A stretch of 64,000 nucleotides of DNA, taken from contig NZ_CP011388.1 in the NCBI RefSeq assembly GCF_001644605.1, forward strand, positions 706,501 to 770,500, in the 5' to 3' direction. Below, piece by piece: positions 35,802 through 44,268 of this stretch (position 1 is its first letter; each line of letters opens with the position of its first letter). This DNA comes from Paenibacillus swuensis (GTDB lineage Bacteria > Bacillota > Bacilli > Paenibacillales > DY6). A model generated the notes under the pieces. It was not told the DNA's origin. It saw only the letters and a program-made list of their open reading frames with translations, and searched no databases. Both the position numbers and the translations under genes were made by a program.

Positions 35802-36479
35802 CTATACGCCCCAGGCTTTAGCGATGAAAGCTCTCGCTTTAGCCGGCAGCAACCCATCCAATTCTTCAGCAAGCTCTGACTTGGCTTCCGCCAACGATCC
35901 GCTATAGGGCTGAATCCCCTGCGATTCCATCCAGAAATCGGTCGTCTCAAAAGAAGTGCTGCTCCAACCGCTTTGCTCTCCGTCGGCATTCCGCTTGATT
36001 TTGACGCCGGAGATGACCACATGTCCTGTCGCCTGCAGCTCGGTAATGGCCGCTTCATAGACCTTCTTGGCTTCCGTTGCTTTCATACCCGCCTCAGCCC
36101 GAAGCTCTCGCGTATCAATGCCTTGCTGTTCGGCGATAATCGTGTACACCTGGTGCGCGTCGCGTGAGAGGTTGCCGTCGCGGTAAGCCTGTCCGGCCGA
36201 TTTCCCATTCCGCAGCACTATGCTTACGAGCGGTGTCAGCCGGGCGGCTATGAAGATATTTTTCTTCTTCAGCAGCTTGCCGTAAGCCGCCGTCCCGTCG
36301 CCCGGAAAACGAACCCGCCATGCCCAAGGATCGTATTCGGTATCGGAATGCCAATCTTCTTTGGGCGTTAGAGAATCCAGCGAGGGATAATCCGGAATCA
36401 GGTTTGCCATAGGCAATAATCCGAGTTCTCCGATGCGTTCCGCCATTTGTGCATAAGTTAATTTGGACGAGTTGGACAT
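35802..36479 (-). CDS. AlkZ/YcaQ-related winged-helix protein
   Basis: A protein of 225 residues from ATG 36479, which has CGGAGG 9 bases upstream; the first 14 codons of the longer frame lack a ribosome site. Readable blocks are LTYAQMAERIGELGLLPMAN, PSLDSLTPKEDWHSDTEYDP (then WAWRVRFPGDGTAAYGKLL) and a winged-helix-like segment, LSRDAHQVYTIIAEQQGIDT through LQATGHVVISG. I associate this with proteins annotated as AlkZ-related, similar to part of the YcaQ/AlkZ DNA glycosylases, but the catalytic QxQ/QxD glycosylase motif is not visible, so activity is uncertain. It is divergent from the aldose-epimerase-like gene. Confidence 0.6.
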   Translation of the reverse strand: MSNSSKLTYAQMAERIGELGLLPMANLIPDYPSLDSLTPKEDWHSDTEYDPWAWRVRFPGDGTAAYGKLLKKKNIFIAARLTPLVSIVLRNGKSAGQAYRDGNLSRDAHQVYTIIAEQQGIDTRELRAEAGMKATEAKKVYEAAITELQATGHVVISGVKIKRNADGEQSGWSSTSFETTDFWMESQGIQPYSGSLAEAKSELAEELDGLLPAKARAFIAKAWGV

Positions 36480-36610
36480 GGTTATGAGCCTCCGTTTAAT
36501 ATCCATTTTTGAACCTATCATACCATAACTTGTCCCTCTGATTTGTGTTATGCTGTGGATGCGAATGTTGTGACATCACCCATATTTGGAAGAGAGGCGG
36601 AGGTAAGTTT

Positions 36611-37468
36611 ATGTATAAAGTGTCTACATATGAGGATGTTTATCAAGTGTATGAATTGTCGGATGAGCTCACGGGCTCTTGGGTGAAAGCGGCGCCGGAG
36701 CGCGGGGGTATTATTATCGGCTGGGGCGCTGGCGGTGAGGAGCTTCTGTATCTGGATCGGGCCACTTATGAGGATCCTGTGGCCAATATCCGGGGCGGGA
36801 ATCCGATTCTGTTTCCCATTAGCGGGCAGTTGGAGAATAAGCGCTACGAGTGGGACGGCGTGACCTATCCGATGGCAAATCACGGATTCGCGCGCAATAT
36901 GGCGTGGGAGGTTGTGGCAACGGGTACGGATGACGGGGCGTGGATGACAATCAAGCTCGTGTCGAACGAGATGACGCGGGAGAGCTATCCGTTCGACTTT
37001 GAAATCGTGTATACGTACCGACTTCGGGACGGCGTGCTGGCGATTGAACAGGAATACCGGAACCTGTCCGAAGCACCGATGCCGTTCTATGCGGGTTTCC
37101 ATCCGTATTTTGCGGCGGATGGGAAGGATTTGGCGTATGATACGGACGCCCGGACGTATCTGGACTACAACGACGGCGAGGTCAAGTCGTATACGGGCAG
37201 CCTGGATCTGACGCCGATGGTTGAATCGGCGGCGTTCCTGGATGCCCAGCGGTACGAGATCGGCTTTGAGCCGTCGGCGGGCCGGAGCATCCGGCTGGAA
37301 TACAGCGACGACTTCAAGTACGTCGTGCTGTGGTCTGTGGCGGGACGCGAGTTCGTCTGCGTCGAGCCGTGGATGGCGCTGACCGGCGAGTTTCACCGGC
37401 GGGCGGAGCTGGTCTACGCGCCGCCGGGCGGTGCGGTCCGCGCGGAGCTGCGCATGCGCCGGGTTTGA
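36611..37468 (+). CDS. Aldose 1-epimerase-like protein
   Basis: A protein of 285 residues from ATG 36611, which has GGAGG 8 bases upstream. It has the galactose-mutarotase beta-sandwich pattern: GGNPILFPISGQLENKRYEW, YPMANHGFARNMAWEV (the HGFAR His is a family active-site residue), FYAGFHPYF (second His), and a C-terminal acidic residue in FVCVEPWMALTGEF. The family interconverts sugar anomers; some members act on hexose 6-phosphates. No transporter or sugar kinase adjoins it, so the sugar is unknown. The last third is very GC-rich. Confidence 0.88.
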   Translation: MYKVSTYEDVYQVYELSDELTGSWVKAAPERGGIIIGWGAGGEELLYLDRATYEDPVANIRGGNPILFPISGQLENKRYEWDGVTYPMANHGFARNMAWEVVATGTDDGAWMTIKLVSNEMTRESYPFDFEIVYTYRLRDGVLAIEQEYRNLSEAPMPFYAGFHPYFAADGKDLAYDTDARTYLDYNDGEVKSYTGSLDLTPMVESAAFLDAQRYEIGFEPSAGRSIRLEYSDDFKYVVLWSVAGREFVCVEPWMALTGEFHRRAELVYAPPGGAVRAELRMRRV

Positions 37469-37760
37469 TGCAGGGGCGGGGCGCATGGGGCGGGTTTGAT
37501 GAGGTAACTGCATGCGGAATTGCGCATGCGGACGACTGTGCGCGCAACGTTGCGCATGGGGCAGTTTGAGGAAATAGCATTCGAACAGCGTAATTTTGAT
37601 TCTATGAAACGAGCCCGATTGGATGGACAGCGGAGAGCTTGCCAGACGGCAGGCTCCTTTTTTAATCACATGGAAAGTAAAAGTTTCTCGCCTCACGAAA
37701 ACGGAACTCCAATCGGCATCATAACCTACCCCATAACGCGCCCGCTCAATCGGCAAGCGC
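37469..37760. other. GC-rich spacer with remnants
   Basis: No gene is supported. A run of GCGCATG-type repeats (37480-37560) follows the epimerase stop, and the terminator described separately lies inside. Confidence 0.4.
37635..37663 (+). terminator. Rho-independent terminator downstream of the epimerase gene
   Basis: GAGCTTGCC pairs with GGCAGGCTC (9 bp, one G-U) around AGAC and is followed by CTTTTTTT. It is 167 bases after the stop codon at 37468. Confidence 0.75.
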
Positions 37761-38320
37761 TCGCCCTAACGGCCTTTTGCGCCGTTAGATGGCGGGGCGC
37801 TCGCCCTAACGGCCTTTTGCGCCGTTAGACGGCGGGGCGCTCGCCCTAACGGCCTTTTGCGCCGTTAGGGGGCGGGGCGCTCGCCCTAACGGCCTTTTGC
37901 GCCGTTAGACGGCGGGGCGCTCGCCCTAACGGCCTTTTGCGCCGTTAGATGGCGGGGTGCTCGCCCTAACGGCCTTTTGCGCCGTTAGCGGGCGGGGCGC
38001 TCGCCCTAATGGCCTTTTGCGCCGTTAGATGGCGGGGCGCTCGCCCTAATGGCCTTTTGCGCCGTTAGCGGGCGGGGTGCTCGCCCTAACGGCCTTTTGC
38101 GCCGTTAGACGGCGGGGCGCTCGCCCTAACGGCCTTTTGCGCCGTTAGGGGGCGGGGCGCTCGCCCTAACGGCCTTTTGCGCCGTTAGACGGCGGGGCGC
38201 TCGCCCTAACGGCCTTTTGCGCCGTTAGCGGGCGGGGCGCTCGCCCTAACGGCCTTTTGCGCCGTTAGCGGGCGGGGCGCTCGCCCTAACGGCCTTTTGC
38301 GCCGTTAGCGGGCGGGGTAT
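37761..38320. repeat. Fourteen tandem 40-bp hairpin repeats
   Basis: The unit starts TCGCCCTAACGGCCTTTTGC and ends in GGCGGGGCGC, with period exactly 40 from 37761 to 38320. In each unit CTAACGGC and GCCGTTAG form a perfect 8-bp stem around CTTTTGC. Copies 7 and 8 have CTAATGGC, which keeps pairing through G-U. The units are almost identical except for two bases after GTTAG, which read AT, AC, GG, AC, AT, CG, AT, CG, AC, GG, AC, CG, CG, CG. The block AC-GG-AC occurs twice (copies 2-4 and 9-11), indicating duplication of multi-unit segments. A 40-base period is not a multiple of three, so this is noncoding. Confidence 0.95.
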
Positions 38321-38465
38321 TTTATTTCTAATAGTAGTGGACCAAATCGACTTCATCATTCCCCCTCCGAGCCGTTTGCATGGACCATCTGTAAGTTGAG
38401 TATAATACCATTTGTTACCTATGGAAATGGCAGATCATTGCATCGTTGGGAGGGAGGGGAATTTC

Positions 38466-39086
38466 ATGTCTGAAACAGCAAACCGCCGTTTGGTCCTAAC
38501 TTTGTTGTTGTTATTAGCTGCTGTGCTCCTATGGTCCGTTATAGATGCAAACCGCTATTATATCTGGTTCGCCGAGGCAATGCCTGCGCTTGCGATCGTT
38601 GCAATTCTAATTATTACGTACAAACGTTTCAAATTTTCTTCGCTATTCTATGTGCTTCTATTCGTCAGTTTCGTCTGGATGCTGATTGGTGCGCACTATA
38701 CGTATGAGAGAGTACCCTTGTTTAACTGGATTCGGGATGAGTTTGGGCAAAACCGGAATCATTTTGATCGAATCGGACATTATTTCCAGGGGATTATCCC
38801 TGCGCTTGCGGTGAAGGAACTGGCGTGGCGATTGAACCTGATCCCGCACCGTAACGTTCGTGCTATCGTCGCCCTCTCCTTCACTTTGGCGGTCAGCGGC
38901 TTCTATGAAATCGTAGAATTTCTCGCCTACTTAGCCTTTGGGGGCGAAGCTGATGATTTTCTGGGTCATCAAGGCGATGAATGGGACGCCCAATGGGATA
39001 TGATATGGGCCTTCTGCGGCGGACTTACCAGCATCTTGCTGCTCGATAAACTACATGACAAGCAGATCCGGAAGCTGAATCGATGA
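38466..39086 (+). CDS. DUF2238 (YjdF-like) membrane protein
   Basis: A protein of 206 residues from ATG 38466, which has GGGAGGGAGGGG upstream. It has five or six membrane segments. The DUF2238 hallmarks are visible: RNHFDRIGHYFQGIIPALAV, SGFYEIVEFLAYLAFGGEAD and LGHQGDEWDAQWDMIWAFCG, with many conserved charged residues in or near membrane segments (Asp, His, Glu). The role of the family is not established. It lies 146 bases after the 40-bp repeat array and is followed by its own terminator. Confidence 0.85.
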   Translation: MSETANRRLVLTLLLLLAAVLLWSVIDANRYYIWFAEAMPALAIVAILIITYKRFKFSSLFYVLLFVSFVWMLIGAHYTYERVPLFNWIRDEFGQNRNHFDRIGHYFQGIIPALAVKELAWRLNLIPHRNVRAIVALSFTLAVSGFYEIVEFLAYLAFGGEADDFLGHQGDEWDAQWDMIWAFCGGLTSILLLDKLHDKQIRKLNR

Positions 39087-39117
39087 CAATATGACCCCCA
39101 TGTAATAACAACAAATA

Positions 39118-39164
39118 AGCGGCAACCTAGGAATAAAGCTTTCCAAGGTTACCGCTGTTTTTTA
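39118..39164 (+). terminator. Terminator of the DUF2238 gene
   Basis: AGCGGCAACCT pairs with AAGGTTACCGCT (one mismatch) around a 16-base loop and is followed by GTTTTTTA. It is 32 bases after the stop codon. Confidence 0.8.
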
Positions 39165-39650
39165 TTGCAAATCCCATCACGACCAAGCCCAATGTCCGCC
39201 ATAGATGGACAAATAACCTCCGAATGTCCTTCGTATAATGGACACCCGTTTTATTCAGATATAGTTCGGGGTCTAGCCTCAGATATCCATATGTGGTGTC
39301 ATAAGAGTTCATCCTAATACTACTTGTAGATATCGGCAGCTTGATTTGAAAAACAACCCCGTGTCCACGCTATGAAGGACATTTTTCCATGCAAAGTTCC
39401 CCTGAGGTGTACATCTACAATAATTTTCGCCAAAAATATGGATATATACCTTTATAATATAAACATTATTGGAATGAGGGGTTTAGAACAACTTAAACTC
39501 TGCCCGATGTAATATATATCTTAGAACCTGGTACTAAGTAACGCGAACATAAATTTGAAATAGGTTGGAACATTTGCGCAGCAACGGGGAACGGTGTGTT
39601 CGACATTGGCGAAGCCAACTGACCTCGCTTCTTGAGCTCCACCGACCCGG
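39165..39650. other. Spacer without a supported gene, containing a duplicated gene end
   Basis: 39611-39640 matches 26 of 30 bases of the 3' end of the adjacent GH76 gene (39667-39696). The remaining bases show no gene or clear regulatory site. A small minus-strand frame at 39127-39312 overlaps the terminator and is not supported. Confidence 0.5.
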
Positions 39651-40709
39651 CTACACCGTCTCCGCGGCAGCCAACTGCCCACGCTTCTCGAGCTCCGCCG
39701 CCCGCTCGAGCAACTTCACCCCGCTGAGCTGCGTGCTCAGCGTAACCCGCTCCACCGGCTGGGCATCCCAGCTGGTGGAGAACACGCCGCGGCGCTCACA
39801 CCGGCCGCGGCTCCAAAGCGCGTCGGCGTTGTGCCCAAGCAGCACAGCCGCCTCCGCCAGCGACGGCTCCTCGTGCGCCAGTTCCGCTACATAGCGGACC
39901 AGCACGCCCTTGAACAAGCCGCCGTCGCCATCCTCCTCATCCGGTAACAAGCCCGTCTCCGGATGAACCAGCTCCGCCACTGCCGCATGATACGTGCGGA
40001 TGGCGTCATCCAGATATCCGCGTTCGCCTGTGACGCGGAACAGCTCAACCCCGGCGCCGATCACCACCCCTTGGCAATAGGTGAACTTCCATTCCTTATC
40101 AATCGAACCGTCCCCGGTCCGGTTCATCCCGTCCCAGGCAAATCCGGTCTCCGGATTGATCAGATGCGCTTTTTGCCATTCATAAATTTTCACAGCCCAT
40201 GCCAAATCTTCCGGACGACCGAACGCTTTGTACAGACGCGCCGCAAGGATGACCGCAGGTGCGTTGGCCGGGGTGTTTTTGTAATCCAACTGCGACTTCT
40301 GCCAAGCGATCCCGCCGCCCATATGGTCGTTCCAACCGGTTTGAATGTCCGTCCACAGGATGTCCGCCGCTTCTTTGTACTTAGTCTCGCCCGTCGCACC
40401 GTAAGCACGCAACCAGGCAAGAGCCATCCACTCCATGTCATCATAGAGCTCATTCGGCCACACGCCGCCGTTCCGCTCCAGCAATCCGTCATATAACGCG
40501 GCTAACCGTGCGGCATACTTGGCATCCCCCGTGCGCGTAAGTCCGTCCACCAGCACATCCACCGCATGCGCCATCCACCAATAATGAAAAATCGTATTAC
40601 ACGCCCCGTCCGGGCACGGAATTTCAATGTCATACAACCCAATCTGCTCATTCCAAAATAATTCATCCAACGCCTGCTGAGCCTCTTCAGCACGATTGTT
40701 CCACAACAT
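39651..40709 (-). CDS. Cytoplasmic GH76 alpha-1,6-mannanase-like hydrolase
   Basis: A protein of 352 residues from ATG 40709, with AGGAG 8 bases upstream, and no signal peptide. It has the alpha/alpha barrel of GH76: FHYWWMAHAVDVLVDGLTRT, the catalytic Asp pair in NELYDDMEWMALAW (Asp90, Asp91), GGGIAWQKSQLDYKNTPANA and WKFTYCQGVVIGAGVELF. GH76 enzymes cut alpha-1,6-mannan backbones; a cytoplasmic member would cut imported manno-oligosaccharides. It is the last gene of the mannan operon, 87 bases after the secreted GH76. The 3' end is partly duplicated just downstream, so the extreme C-terminus (LAAAETV) may be recent. Confidence 0.85.
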   Translation of the reverse strand: MLWNNRAEEAQQALDELFWNEQIGLYDIEIPCPDGACNTIFHYWWMAHAVDVLVDGLTRTGDAKYAARLAALYDGLLERNGGVWPNELYDDMEWMALAWLRAYGATGETKYKEAADILWTDIQTGWNDHMGGGIAWQKSQLDYKNTPANAPAVILAARLYKAFGRPEDLAWAVKIYEWQKAHLINPETGFAWDGMNRTGDGSIDKEWKFTYCQGVVIGAGVELFRVTGERGYLDDAIRTYHAAVAELVHPETGLLPDEEDGDGGLFKGVLVRYVAELAHEEPSLAEAAVLLGHNADALWSRGRCERRGVFSTSWDAQPVERVTLSTQLSGVKLLERAAELEKRGQLAAAETV

Positions 40710-40795
40710 GGTCAACACTCCTTATCTCTGTATGCTTGCTAAAATCAGGCCGGTCCCGCACATCCTTCCGGATATAACCGGACCGACCGTTATAC

Positions 40796-42337
40796 TTACA
40801 GACCGTACATTTTATCCACATTCAAATAATTGGTATTCCCTTTGGAACTGTCATAACCGATTACGATCGTGTTGGATCCCGCGTTTAAATTGACGTTGAG
40901 CGTGACCGTACTCCATGAACCCCAACCGCCTGTTCCGTTGAAGGTGAGATTGTTGGATACTACGTTGCCGTTCACTGACACATACCGTCCGGCATTCCCC
41001 GCGCCCGCGGCATATCGAATCGTGATGGTACGCGTACTTGCCGAGTTCTGGTTTACATGGAACGTAATGTTCGTCCCGTTCGTATTCCAGCCGGCCACAT
41101 ACCCCCTCCCGGTATATCCCGCCGCGGTGCTTTCGTTTCCGATACCCCCGCCGCCTGATTTCACGAGCACGGCATTCTCCGCTTCATAGGTGCCGTTCCC
41201 CGCAATGTATCCCGTATAGTTGTCCGCCGGTGTCAGTTGCAGAAGGGAAGCTCCCGCCGCCGCGGCCATACTTTGGATGTATCCGCTGCCCGTTGGCGCC
41301 GTCCAGTCGCTGCCGATGATGTTATCCGAGGTTCGCCGGTGATTGAACGCCTGGGTCGCATTTTGCTGAAGGAAATTCAGATAGGTAGAACTGCCCGTTT
41401 CTTTACGCAGATTGTTTAAATTGCGCGCGAACACCATTTTGAACCCGGCCCCGTCATTCTCGCCTTCATACAGCAATGTGTTGGATAAGGTCAATTTACT
41501 GATCGCATAATCCGCTGCCGTTGTCGCGTCGGTTAAGTAGGATTGGGTTCCAGTCGCTTTGTACAACGCTAATGCCGCCCCTAAGAACGTTCCGTAGTTA
41601 TACGTGAAATCCCAGTCAATCACGATCCCGTTGCCGCTGCCCTCCACATGATCGTTGATCTTGTTTCCCGCGACCAGTCTGCTCTTCATCCAGTTGTACA
41701 GATTCAACGCTTTGGTTTGATAAGTGCTGTCATTGGTGGCATTTTTCAGCTTCATGGCGGTCATGACCATCGGCGCGTTGGTTGCGATATTCTTCTGTTG
41801 CGAGGTGCCGTCGCGTTTCCACCAGATGCCGCCGCCGTAAGTACTGTCGTTAAAGTTATATATCTGATCAAAAAGGTATGAGGCCCGATTCCGATATTCC
41901 ACCGTTCCTGTCAGCTCATAAGCCCGCATAGCCGCCAGCGCCCACCAGCCCAGGTCGTCATTGAAGTCATTATCCATCATGTTCGGATATTTACTGTTGA
42001 AGCCCGCGTAAATGTCGTCAATCATCGTCCGGTATGTCGAGCTTCCCGTACGTTCATAGGCATCCATGACCGTTTCCCACATTTGGGCTTCCCACCAGAA
42101 ATCCGTGTACAATCCTCCGTTAGGTCCGTGCGCGTGCGTATGAATTTGATGATCGCTGTTGGTGTAGAAATACTTCGCGTTGGCGTCATAAAACGTATTC
42201 ACGAAGCCGTTCATCGCTGTATCCGCGTTAGCTGAAGTGAAAGCATTGGCGTCCTTTATTCCGATTACAGGCGTGATGACCGCGGCCGCCAGCAAGATGC
42301 TTAACCATTTGGATGTTTTCTTTAACTTGTTCTCCAT
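40796..42337 (-). CDS. Secreted GH76 endo-alpha-1,6-mannanase with C-terminal CBM
   Basis: A protein of 513 residues with a signal peptide (about 1-32, ending DANA). The GH76 catalytic domain spans about 33-370: LYTDFWWEAQMWETVMDAY, the catalytic Asp pair in NDFNDDLGWWALAAMRAY (Asp127, Asp128), YGGGIWWKR and WDFTYNYGTFLGAALALY. A CBM6/CBM35-type carbohydrate-binding domain follows (about 380-513; YEAENAVLVKSGG, TAAGYTGRGYVAGWNTNGTN, LNAGSNTIVIGYDSS). It is like the Bacillus endo-alpha-1,6-mannanases that cut yeast cell-wall mannan backbone. It has no cell-wall anchor, so it is released. It sits 15 bases after the MalG-type permease gene. Confidence 0.93.
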   Translation of the reverse strand: MENKLKKTSKWLSILLAAAVITPVIGIKDANAFTSANADTAMNGFVNTFYDANAKYFYTNSDHQIHTHAHGPNGGLYTDFWWEAQMWETVMDAYERTGSSTYRTMIDDIYAGFNSKYPNMMDNDFNDDLGWWALAAMRAYELTGTVEYRNRASYLFDQIYNFNDSTYGGGIWWKRDGTSQQKNIATNAPMVMTAMKLKNATNDSTYQTKALNLYNWMKSRLVAGNKINDHVEGSGNGIVIDWDFTYNYGTFLGAALALYKATGTQSYLTDATTAADYAISKLTLSNTLLYEGENDGAGFKMVFARNLNNLRKETGSSTYLNFLQQNATQAFNHRRTSDNIIGSDWTAPTGSGYIQSMAAAAGASLLQLTPADNYTGYIAGNGTYEAENAVLVKSGGGGIGNESTAAGYTGRGYVAGWNTNGTNITFHVNQNSASTRTITIRYAAGAGNAGRYVSVNGNVVSNNLTFNGTGGWGSWSTVTLNVNLNAGSNTIVIGYDSSKGNTNYLNVDKMYGL

Positions 42338-42352
42338 TACATACGCTCCCCC

Positions 42353-43285
42353 TTAACCCTTAGTACCGCTAAACGCAATGCCTTGGACAAAATACTTCTG
42401 CAACACCAAGAACAAAATCAGAATCGGCACAATCGCGATCAACGCGCCGGCCATCATGGGACCGAAATCGGTCTGATAGTTGTACGAGAACGCTTTAAGA
42501 CCCATCTGAATCGTCGCTTTCTCCGGATCGTTAAGGACAATCATCGGCCACAGGAAGGAATTCCAGCCTGCTTGGAAGGTGAAGATCCCTAAGGTCGCCA
42601 GTGCCGGCTTGGTCAGCGGTAAATAGATGTTCCAGAAGATCCGGAACTCTTTACAGCCTTCGATTCGAGCCATTTCCATCATATCGGTGGGCAATGTCAT
42701 GAAGAATTGGCGCATGAAGAACACCGCGAACGAACCCGATGCGCCCGGGATAATAACGCCCCAGAACGAGTTCATAAAGCCGTTGCCGCCCGAGCCGAAG
42801 ATGTCGTTCCCGCCGATCAGAGGGAAGTTCTTCAACACGTAGAAGCTGGGGATCATCGTGACGATCCCGGGAATCATCATCGCCGCAAGCAGCACCATAA
42901 ATAAAGGTTTATTCAGCCGGAAATTCAATTTCGCGAACGCGTACCCGCTTAAAGAACCGAAGAATAAGTTAGCGATTACGCCCCCGATCGCCAATACCAA
43001 TGAATTCCAGAAATATAAGCCGAAAGGGACTGTGGTAAAAGCCGTTCGGTAATGCTCCCAAGAAATCGAAGACGGAAACCACCGGATCGGCAGGGAGAAA
43101 ATTTCTTCACTCGGCTTGATTGAAGTCATTAAGCTCCAGAAGAACGGGAGGAACATGAACACCGCAATGGAAATGCTCACCGCGTAGAACAGGATGTTGC
43201 CTGCCCATTTGCGTGCCTTGTAACCTGGTGTATGCACGGACGTCTTGTAGGAAAGAGCGCCTCGGTTTGTTTGTGTGTCAGCCAT
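42353..43285 (-). CDS. CUT1 sugar ABC transporter permease (MalG type), mannan operon
   Basis: A protein of 310 residues with six predicted membrane segments. The EAA loop is MMEMARIEGCKEFRIFWNIY, and the C-terminus KYFVQGIAFSGTKG is typical of MalG-like permeases. AGGAGG-like GGAGGAGC precedes the start. It pairs with the permease gene 13 bases upstream to import manno-oligosaccharides made by the secreted GH76 (substrate inferred from the operon). No ATPase gene is present; a shared MsmX-type ATPase is expected. Confidence 0.92.
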   Translation of the reverse strand: MADTQTNRGALSYKTSVHTPGYKARKWAGNILFYAVSISIAVFMFLPFFWSLMTSIKPSEEIFSLPIRWFPSSISWEHYRTAFTTVPFGLYFWNSLVLAIGGVIANLFFGSLSGYAFAKLNFRLNKPLFMVLLAAMMIPGIVTMIPSFYVLKNFPLIGGNDIFGSGGNGFMNSFWGVIIPGASGSFAVFFMRQFFMTLPTDMMEMARIEGCKEFRIFWNIYLPLTKPALATLGIFTFQAGWNSFLWPMIVLNDPEKATIQMGLKAFSYNYQTDFGPMMAGALIAIVPILILFLVLQKYFVQGIAFSGTKG

Positions 43286-43298
43286 GATTTGCTCCTCC

Positions 43299-44186
43299 TT
43301 ACAGAATAGACTCTTCCGACTTGTTAACTTTCGTATTTATATAGGAGAACACCAGAATAACGATGGCCAGTACGAACGCCTGCGCGGACGCATAGCCCAT
43401 CTGTAACTGATTAAAGCCTTGCTGGTATATCAGATATACCGGTGTTTTTGTCACATTCGCCGGTCCCCCTTGCGTCAGCACAAACGCCTGATCAAAGAGC
43501 TGCAGGGCTCCGATAATCGACATGGTGGAAACCAGGAATGTGGTAGGGCGCAGCTGCGGCCAGGTAATATAGCGGAACCGGTCAAACGCCGATGCGCCGT
43601 CCAGCTTCGCGGATTCATACAGGTAATCCGGTACGCCTTGCAACCCCGCGATATAGATCACCATGTTGGAGCCGATGGACTGCCACAGGGTAACGAGGAT
43701 AATGGAGAGCATAGCCGTATTCGTTTGCGCCAGCCAAGCCGGACCCGTAATGCCCAGATAACCGAGCAAACCGTTGACCAGACCGAACTCCGGGTGCAGC
43801 AGCCAAATCCACACCGTTGCCGCCGCAACCGCCGAGGTCAGCGTAGGCAGGTAGTTCATCGTCCGGAACAGCTTGACGCCCGGTTTGTTAAAGTTCAAGA
43901 GCAGGGCAATCAGCAAGGAAATCAAGATGTTCAGAGGCACAAAGATGACGGAGTAGAAAATAACGTTCCGGAATGTTTGCCAATATAATGAATCTTGGAA
44001 CAGTCTGCGGTAATTATCGAGTCCCACCCAGTCTCTCCTCGAGACCACGTCATAGTTCGTGAAGCTTAAGTACATGGCCATGACCACGGGAACGATGGTA
44101 AACGCCAAGAACAACAGCATCGTTGGGGTAATAAACAGATAACCCATTCTGGCTTGGTGCTTATGAAGCTTGTGCATGGAAGCCAC
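43299..44186 (-). CDS. CUT1 sugar ABC transporter permease (MalF type), mannan operon
   Basis: A protein of 295 residues from GTG 44186, which has GGGGGAG 5 bases upstream; ATG 44177 is the alternative and an earlier in-frame ATG at 44234 lies inside the upstream hairpin. Six membrane segments begin with MGYLFITPTMLLFLAFTIVP. The EAA loop is YLYESAKLDGASAFDRFRYI. It forms the transport channel with the downstream permease. Confidence 0.9.
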   Translation of the reverse strand: MASMHKLHKHQARMGYLFITPTMLLFLAFTIVPVVMAMYLSFTNYDVVSRRDWVGLDNYRRLFQDSLYWQTFRNVIFYSVIFVPLNILISLLIALLLNFNKPGVKLFRTMNYLPTLTSAVAAATVWIWLLHPEFGLVNGLLGYLGITGPAWLAQTNTAMLSIILVTLWQSIGSNMVIYIAGLQGVPDYLYESAKLDGASAFDRFRYITWPQLRPTTFLVSTMSIIGALQLFDQAFVLTQGGPANVTKTPVYLIYQQGFNQLQMGYASAQAFVLAIVILVFSYINTKVNKSEESIL

Positions 44187-44230
44187 GAATACTCCCCCTT
44201 TCATCAACACATATATGCTCGGATATTCGT

Positions 44231-44258
44231 GCAAAAGGGAGGTTGCCCTCCCTTTTGC
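44231..44258 (-). promoter_or_regulatory. Perfect intercistronic hairpin in the mannan operon
   Basis: GCAAAAGGGAGG and CCTCCCTTTTGC form a perfect 12-bp stem around a 4-base loop, 10 bases after the binding-protein stop (44269). There is no T tract after it. It should protect the binding-protein mRNA from 3' decay and lower expression of the permeases, giving excess binding protein. Confidence 0.75.
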
Positions 44259-44268
44259 GCTGTGGTGT

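Noticed and set aside
36548-37756. Long minus-strand frame of 402 codons opposite the epimerase gene
   Set aside because: It is rich in Arg, His and Pro with no domain pattern, as expected for the shadow of a GC-rich gene; the plus-strand epimerase is clear.
37761-38320. The 40-bp repeat array as a CRISPR
   Set aside because: The units are direct tandem repeats with no unique spacers; only two bases vary.
39127-39312. Minus-strand frame of 61 codons after the DUF2238 gene
   Set aside because: It covers the terminator hairpin, and no ribosome site or homology is seen.
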